Assembly: GCA_028150825.1 (NCBI GenBank)
Contig: JAOGIM010000003.1
Location: 55,861 to 119,860, forward strand
DNA: 64,000 nt
Source: Paracoccaceae bacterium
GTDB lineage: Bacteria > Pseudomonadota > Alphaproteobacteria > Rhodobacterales > Rhodobacteraceae
Direction: 5' to 3'
Made by a program: the position numbers and the translations under genes. Below the pieces are notes generated by a model. That model searched no databases. It was not told where the DNA came from and saw only the letters and a list, made by a program, of their open reading frames with translations. Shown piece by piece: positions 58,816-64,000 of the stretch (the stretch's first letter is position 1; each line of letters begins with the position of its first letter).

Positions 58816-59118
58816 AGGAGGATATTAAAGCTCCATTGCCACAGCTCGCGTACACAGTCATGACGGGGCAGACAGTATCACAAACCCACGGTCTCAGGCT
58901 TCAAGGCCCATAATCCAATTTCCACTTTGAGACATCCGGCTAACGGTCTAGAACTGGGCCAAGTTACCATTCTTTGAATTTATTATGAAAAGTCATGGGA
59001 TAGTAGTCAGGTGGTGCTTAATATGAACTAAAGAGGATTTATGATAGGTTTGTGGATACAGGACATAAATCAGATTATAAAACTCCACGTGGCAAATTAA
59101 CTTGGTAAGATCACTTAA
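58816..59118. other. Spacer, GC-rich at its left
   Basis: Bases to about 58,960 share the higher G+C of the preceding gene, then the sequence returns to the local AT-rich type. No gene seen. Confidence 0.4.
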
Positions 59119-61116
59119 ATGAATGAAATCGAAATAATTGAGCACATCTGGATAGAAATGTCAGATGGCGTGCGTCTGTCCGCTAAGATTTGGCTACCAG
59201 TGAACGCAAAAAATGCACCCGTACCAGCTATTTTGGAATTTATTCCATATCGCAAACGTGATGCATACGCATTGCGAGACCATGCCAATCACGCGTGGAT
59301 GGCGGCCCGTGGATATGCATGCATTCGACCTGACATGCGTGGTCATGGTGACTCTGAAGGCATAATGCTGGATGAATATTCTCCCCGAGAACAACAAGAC
59401 GCAGTCGAAGTAATTGAGTGGCTCGCCAAACAAAAGTGGTGTTCCGGCAATGTCGGCATGATGGGTCTATCATGGGGTGGGATAGCAAGCATGCAGGCAG
59501 CGATCAAACAGCCCCCAGCCCTCAAAGCTATTATACCTGTTGGAGCATCGTTGGATCGATATTATGACGATGGAGGTTATCTAATGGGTGGCTATCCTGG
59601 CCAAGGACTTGGCTGGGGTGGCGTCATGTTTGGATATTGTATCCGCCCGCCTGATCCTGAGGTTGTTGGTGATTTATGGCGTGACATGTGGTTTGACCGC
59701 CTCGAAAAAACACCTATGTTTGCCGAGAAGTGGCTCACTCATCAACTGCGCGATGAAACTTGGAAACAGGGATCAGTTTGTGAAGATTTTGATAAAATCA
59801 AAGTGCCAGTCCTAGGTGTGAGCGGCTGGAATGATTGCTGGCCAAATACGATGATCAGATTGCTAGAGAATATCAATGCTCCATGCCGAGTGGTATCTGG
59901 GGCTTGGGCGCATGTATATCCAAATCTTGGCGGACCGGGCCCAATGATTGGGTTTCTACAGCTTGCTCTGGAGTGGTGGGATCACTGGTTAAAGGGTATC
60001 GAAAATGAGATAATGAATGAGCCTGCATTCGTTGCCTTTCTGCAAGATAGTCACAACCCCGATCCAAATCCTAGCGAACGCCCGGGACGTTGGATTGGTG
60101 AAACGGGCTCGCCCACACAAAATGTTTCGATAAAGCGCTACAAAATGGGGCCTGGAGCCTTATTTGAGAAAAACTGTGAAACCACAGGTTTTGCAAACAT
60201 TTGCTCACCACTAAGCATTGGATTGAAAACGGGTGAATACATGCCCATTTCTGGTTCAGCAGAACTCCCTCAGGATCAGAGTGCTGATGACGCGCTTTCA
60301 GTTTGTTTCGAAGATAAGCAGCTTACAGCGCCGCTGGATCTTCTTGGGACACCAAATTTGTACTTGCGTGCGTCTAGCGATTTCTCATGCGGCCTGATTG
60401 CTGCAAGACTTTGTGATGTGGCACCAGATGGAACCTCAACACTGATCAGCTATGGTGTTCTTAACCTTAAGCAACGAAATGGACGTGAGACTCTAGCCGA
60501 TCTTACTCCCGGTGAAAATGTGGATGTGGTTATTCGTTTAAACGATATAGGTTGGTCATTAAAACCTCAGCATAAAGTGCGACTGGCCTTGTCTAGCCAA
60601 CTCTGGCCAATGGCATGGCCTGTAGCTGAGCGTGCAACCATTACCTTAGATCTAGCTCATTGTTATTTGGATTTGCCCGTCAGGGACGCCAATGCCGCTG
60701 GTGAAATTAAGACACCGTTCGGTCCGCCTGTTACAGCCGACCCGCTCGTGCATGAAATCTTACTTCCACAAGAAGCATCTCGTCATACTCATAGCGATAT
60801 CGAAAAGGGTGAGATAGTTTACGAAGTTAAATTTGATGGTGGAAAAACAAAGTTTGAAGCCACTGGTTTGACATACGGATCAAACAATTCACAGAAATAT
60901 ACCATAGTTGAAGGAGATCCGCTCTCCGCATGCATTGAGTATCAATCAGGTTTCAGTTTTCTGCGTGATGGTTGGGATATAAGGACAGAGAGCGAATTGA
61001 TTACAACATGTGATGCGTCTAGCTTCATTCTCAAAGGCCGCATCGCAGGTTTTGAGAATGATCAACAAGTTTTTGTTCGCAACTGGGACGTCAAAATTCC
61101 CCGCGTGGTGTTTTAA
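59119..61116 (+). CDS. CocE/NonD-family serine hydrolase
   Basis: A 665-residue alpha/beta hydrolase of the X-Pro dipeptidyl-peptidase/cocaine-esterase class. The nucleophile is Ser118 in MMGLSWGGIAS. The upstream RPDMRGHGDSEG loop is family-typical. SGWNDCW carries a likely catalytic Asp, and GAWAHVYPNLG a likely His. The C-terminal jelly-roll (from about 380) is complete. Substrates are esters or amides. No signal peptide, so probably cytoplasmic. The neighbouring MFS gene 240 bases downstream may be in the same locus. Confidence 0.85.
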   Translation: MNEIEIIEHIWIEMSDGVRLSAKIWLPVNAKNAPVPAILEFIPYRKRDAYALRDHANHAWMAARGYACIRPDMRGHGDSEGIMLDEYSPREQQDAVEVIEWLAKQKWCSGNVGMMGLSWGGIASMQAAIKQPPALKAIIPVGASLDRYYDDGGYLMGGYPGQGLGWGGVMFGYCIRPPDPEVVGDLWRDMWFDRLEKTPMFAEKWLTHQLRDETWKQGSVCEDFDKIKVPVLGVSGWNDCWPNTMIRLLENINAPCRVVSGAWAHVYPNLGGPGPMIGFLQLALEWWDHWLKGIENEIMNEPAFVAFLQDSHNPDPNPSERPGRWIGETGSPTQNVSIKRYKMGPGALFEKNCETTGFANICSPLSIGLKTGEYMPISGSAELPQDQSADDALSVCFEDKQLTAPLDLLGTPNLYLRASSDFSCGLIAARLCDVAPDGTSTLISYGVLNLKQRNGRETLADLTPGENVDVVIRLNDIGWSLKPQHKVRLALSSQLWPMAWPVAERATITLDLAHCYLDLPVRDANAAGEIKTPFGPPVTADPLVHEILLPQEASRHTHSDIEKGEIVYEVKFDGGKTKFEATGLTYGSNNSQKYTIVEGDPLSACIEYQSGFSFLRDGWDIRTESELITTCDASSFILKGRIAGFENDQQVFVRNWDVKIPRVVF

Positions 61117-61358
61117 TACTTAAATAGCTACAATTTTCAAAATATAATGAAGTAACTTATTTTACCTGATAAAATAGCTCGAAAGTCCGCGAGACACAGT
61201 CTTTTTTTCGGAGTTCCCCTATTGACCTTGCGGGCAAAGCGTTGAGATTTTACCAAGTTATCCCAGCATAAAATCTATATTTGTCTGTTGTTTTTTGTGG
61301 TTAGTGCTATTTCTGAGCATAATATTTATGAAGTAGAACTAATGTGGCGGTTAATAGA

Positions 61359-62567
61359 ATGAAGCTAACTGGCCCTTTTCTTTTCATTTTAACCACATTG
61401 ATGATTGATGCCATCGGGGTTGGGATAGTATTTCCAATCATGCCAGACCTGATGGATCGTGTGGGTGCTGGCAGCGCGGCGGAAGGGGCATTATGGGCCG
61501 GTGTGATGATGTCTGCCTATGCAGCAGCAATGTTTGTATTTGGGCCAATCGTCGGCAGCCTTTCAGACGCTTATGGACGGAGGCCAATATTGATTGCCGC
61601 GATGGCTACTTTGGCGGTCGATTACATTATTATGGCTATGGCTCAAACCTATTGGGTATTACTAATGGGGCGGATAATCGCCGGGATGGCCGGTGCCACA
61701 TATATAACGGCGACAGCCTATATATCTGACATTACCAAACCGGAGGAACGGGGTGCCGCCTTTGGTATGATTGGTGCTGCCTTTGGCGTTGGCTTTGTTT
61801 TTGGACCGGCCCTTGGAGGTATCTCATCAGGCTGGCATGTCACAGCACCCTTCTGGATTGCGGCGGCATTATCAACACTCAATATGGTTTTTGGTGTTTT
61901 TATTTTACCAGAATCTCTGACTGAAAAAGGCCGCCGCCCTTTTGGTAAGAGAGATCTAAATCCTTTCGCCTCCATAATCCGCGCTTTTGTTATCCCGGGC
62001 CTAACAATTCCACTGATCTGTATCTTTGTTTTTGAATTTGCAAATATGGTCTATCCTACCCTCTGGGCCTTTTGGGGGCTTGAGGTGTTTGCATGGGACA
62101 GCTTCACCATTGGACTAACCTTGTCAGCATACGGAATTCTAATTGCAGCAGTACAGGCTGGACTACTACCACAAATGACAAAGCGCCTCGGTGATTATAG
62201 GACCCTAATCTTTGCGAGCATCGCTGCCGTAATTGCACTCGTAGGCTTTGGGTTTTCTACTGCAGCTTGGGCGGTTGCCATATTTATCCCGATTGCTTCG
62301 CTGTCAGATATGGCACCACCCTTGCTGACCGCCTTTGTCGCTAATAGAGTGGCTGATGATCAGCAAGGTTTGGTACAGGGGGTGATTGCATCACTAGCAT
62401 CGGTTGCAGCAGTGTTAGCACCCCTCGTGCTCACTGGCGTTTTCGATCGATTTGTAAATAACAAAGGGCTATTTTTTCCAGGCGCACCGTTTATTGTTGC
62501 AGCAGTGCTTATAATAGTAATTCTCCCTTTGATGTTGCGTTTGAAACCTCAGAGTACACTACGGTAG
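61359..62567 (+). CDS. TetA-like MFS efflux carrier (DHA1)
   Basis: A 402-residue major facilitator protein. Start ATG 61359 in my choice (GTG 61344 is possible). The TetA-type opening is LILTTLMIDAIGVGIVFPIMP-like, followed by loop 2-3 GSLSDAYGRRPIL (the A motif) and the helix 5 motif GAAFGVGFVFGPALGG (C motif of drug antiporters). Motif C marks drug:proton exporters. The exported compound is unknown. Confidence 0.88.
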   Translation: MKLTGPFLFILTTLMIDAIGVGIVFPIMPDLMDRVGAGSAAEGALWAGVMMSAYAAAMFVFGPIVGSLSDAYGRRPILIAAMATLAVDYIIMAMAQTYWVLLMGRIIAGMAGATYITATAYISDITKPEERGAAFGMIGAAFGVGFVFGPALGGISSGWHVTAPFWIAAALSTLNMVFGVFILPESLTEKGRRPFGKRDLNPFASIIRAFVIPGLTIPLICIFVFEFANMVYPTLWAFWGLEVFAWDSFTIGLTLSAYGILIAAVQAGLLPQMTKRLGDYRTLIFASIAAVIALVGFGFSTAAWAVAIFIPIASLSDMAPPLLTAFVANRVADDQQGLVQGVIASLASVAAVLAPLVLTGVFDRFVNNKGLFFPGAPFIVAAVLIIVILPLMLRLKPQSTLR

Positions 62568-62809
62568 ATAATTCTACAAACTTGGAATTCTTCAGTTATT
62601 AGGGTTCTATAAAACAAATGAGAGGATCCATCACATTGCTGAAATATTCCCTCTAGGATCAACCAATACCTTATGCCACTCGCTTAGTGCAATAGAATGC
62701 AACATTCCTTAACGAACTTTCTCTTTCCTTCCTCTGCTAACCCAACATTATATACCCCAGATCCAAGGCTTAGCATAAAAGACTTCATTAGCGCATCTTT
62801 GAGGAGCTA
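62568..62809. other. Spacer, nothing recognised
   Basis: No gene seen between the MFS carrier and the restriction-subunit remnant. Confidence 0.35.
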
Positions 62810-63260
62810 TCCGAACTCTTAAAGATGAGGATGAGCTTCGAGCCCTGTGAAGTGACGTATAGACGCAACGCGTCGATGGGACGTCATCTGACCGTGGCTA
62901 CAATGTGCTGATCCCGACGAAAATTGAGGAGGTAATAAGCGCTCAAGATTATGATATCTATGATGTTCGCAAAGACATTACCTACTCTCACATTATGATG
63001 TCAGGGAGCACCTTGCAGAAGTTGGAAAGCGATTAATTGAAGACGAATAATATGCTAATGTCGCTGCGTTTTTAGACTTCGTTTTAGGCCACTATTTAAA
63101 GAGCGATATGGAAAGCTTTGATTAGTCAAAGTTACCAGATTACGTCAGGTTAAAGTTTGAGTCATAAGTTGAAGGCAGCGCTCCACTAGCTGGTATAGAA
63201 CAAATCACTCCATCGTATGTTGGCTTTCAGATACTTGTATACAGTCCACCAAGCTAGTAG
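62810..63260 (+). pseudogene. Type I restriction enzyme R subunit, C-terminal remnant
   Basis: Protein-like pieces in shifting frames match my recall of the EcoEI-type HsdR C-terminal region: YNVLIPTKIEEVISAQDYD then IYDVRKDIT near 62900-62990, YDVREHLAEVGKRL near 63000, and AAFLDFVLGHYLKSDMESFD near 63060-63125, then LPDYVRLKFES and PSYVGFQILVY. The last two fit the family's LLxLKY and FQxxLY ends. Stops and frame changes make it dead. No hsdM or hsdS is present. Boundaries are approximate. Confidence 0.5.
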
Positions 63261-63299
63261 CTTTACCTTGTCCCATCAAAAATGACTAAAGATTCCCAT

Positions 63300-64000
63300 C
63301 TATGCCGCGAATTGCTTCTCACAAAGATCTGCTAAGGCCTCTGATGCAATCCTAAAGGAGTTAACTCTGGCATCATGATCATGGATCATACCTGTCACCA
63401 TAAGTTCGTCAGGCTTGTGTGTATCAATTAGCATCTCAAATTTCTTTCTGATGGTTCTCAATGATCCAGTGGCCGAGCATGACAACGCTTTCTCGACTTG
63501 TGCTTGAGTATGTCGTGGCACTTCCAGATCTACCTGCTCAACAGGAACTGGCAGTTTACCAGGTTTACCCGAAATCAAACGAGCAAAGGCCTGCACCTGC
63601 GAAGACCTAAGAAACGTTGCCTCCTCGTCAGTATCTGCTGCACACACCCCTGCCCCCAACATAACGTAAGGCTCTTTCAACCACTCTGATGGACGGAATG
63701 TCTTTCGGTACGCAGATAATGCTTTCTCAAGCATTTCTGGTGCAAAATGAGATGCAAATGCATATGGCAACCCGAGTTGCGCGGCTAACTGTGCACCATG
63801 TAGGCTCGAGCCAAGAATCCAGATTGGTACATTGGTCCCAGTACCAGGAATAGCTGTCACAAGCTGCTTCTCTTCATTGTCACTAAAATAGCCTATCAAC
63901 TCCAGAACATCGCTTGCAAAGCTATCATTGGGGGCCATATGACGCCTTAAAGCCCTTGCAGTGGCAATATCAGACCCAGGAGCGCGGCCTAACCCTAGAT
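63300..64000 (-). CDS. LLM-class flavin-dependent oxidoreductase (MsnO8-like), 5' end cut off
   Basis: A luciferase-like monooxygenase. The frame continues beyond the window: bases 63939-64000 read in phase as [20 protein letters not shown], the family's conserved loop, so the start lies outside. Inside are [54 protein letters not shown] and [11 protein letters not shown]. About 233 codons are visible of an expected 330. It uses FMNH2 and O2; the substrate is unknown. Confidence 0.85.
   Translation of the reverse strand, partial: LGLGRAPGSDIATARALRRHMAPNDSFASDVLELIGYFSDNEEKQLVTAIPGTGTNVPIWILGSSLHGAQLAAQLGLPYAFASHFAPEMLEKALSAYRKTFRPSEWLKEPYVMLGAGVCAADTDEEATFLRSSQVQAFARLISGKPGKLPVPVEQVDLEVPRHTQAQVEKALSCSATGSLRTIRKKFEMLIDTHKPDELMVTGMIHDHDARVNSFRIASEALADLCEKQFAA

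Noticed and set aside
1-64000. CRISPR arrays, tRNA or rRNA genes, prophage or insertion sequences
   Set aside because: I saw no regularly spaced repeats, no tRNA-like arms with a TTCGAAT-type loop, no rRNA, and no transposase, integrase or phage structural gene.

Overview
The window looks like a chromosomal segment of a low-GC marine alphaproteobacterium, probably Rhodobacterales or a SAR116-like relative. This rests on the gene set: a DmdA/GcvT-type protein, a SbmA/BacA transporter, ATP-type PEP carboxykinase, DppBCDF-type and sugar ABC systems, and L-fucose oxidation enzymes. The taxon is an inference, since no rRNA or marker gene is present. I see no tRNA, rRNA, CRISPR array, prophage or intact insertion sequence.

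Layout. 0-7 kb: a broken coiled-coil gene, a small ABM-like protein, a decayed ketopantoate reductase, an MFS carrier, a secreted hypothetical protein, a DmdA-like aminomethyltransferase, a YceI protein and about 1 kb of unrecognised debris. 7-11.5 kb: an RND efflux pump and its adaptor. 11.8-21 kb: a G3E (CobW) GTPase and a YtcJ-type amidohydrolase, divergent from a LysR regulator followed by a complete peptide-type ABC importer with fused ATPases. 21-29.5 kb: a decay zone holding a methyltransferase, a DMT transporter, a thioesterase, L-fuconate dehydratase and a ROK kinase, all pseudogenes, interrupted by intact sbmA/bacA and an ArsC-like gene.

29.5-43.1 kb is the most interesting part. 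It is a sugar-utilisation island built of five divergent or convergent mini-operons: TIM-barrel isomerase + PfkB kinase; aldo/keto reductase + fuconolactonase; BtpA/SgcQ + M42/SgcX-like + FGGY kinase; CUT1 binding protein + two permeases; ABC ATPase + FucU/RbsD mutarotase + a second PfkB kinase. The fuconate dehydratase that would follow the fuconolactonase is a wreck beside it, so the textbook L-fucose oxidation route is cut at that step. The SgcQ-SgcX pair has no settled biochemical role.

43.6-64 kb: glpR-glpD, trmL, a cupin, two tiny broken ABM-like genes, a PLP dehydratase frameshifted at a G9 tract, a histidine phosphatase, a hydratase/FAH-fold enzyme, a DASS transporter with RCK domains, pckA, a CcmE-like protein lacking the heme ligands, a UrtE-type ATPase remnant, a GC-rich ornithine-cyclodeaminase gene, a CocE-type hydrolase, a TetA-like MFS carrier, a type I restriction R-subunit remnant, and a luciferase-like monooxygenase cut by the window end.

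A theme across the window is gene erosion. At least a dozen genes are broken, and several keep one continuous frame over their whole length, interrupted only by stop codons. All three stop codons occur inside the wrecks and also end intact genes, which argues against recoding and for recent relaxed selection or systematic sequence error.
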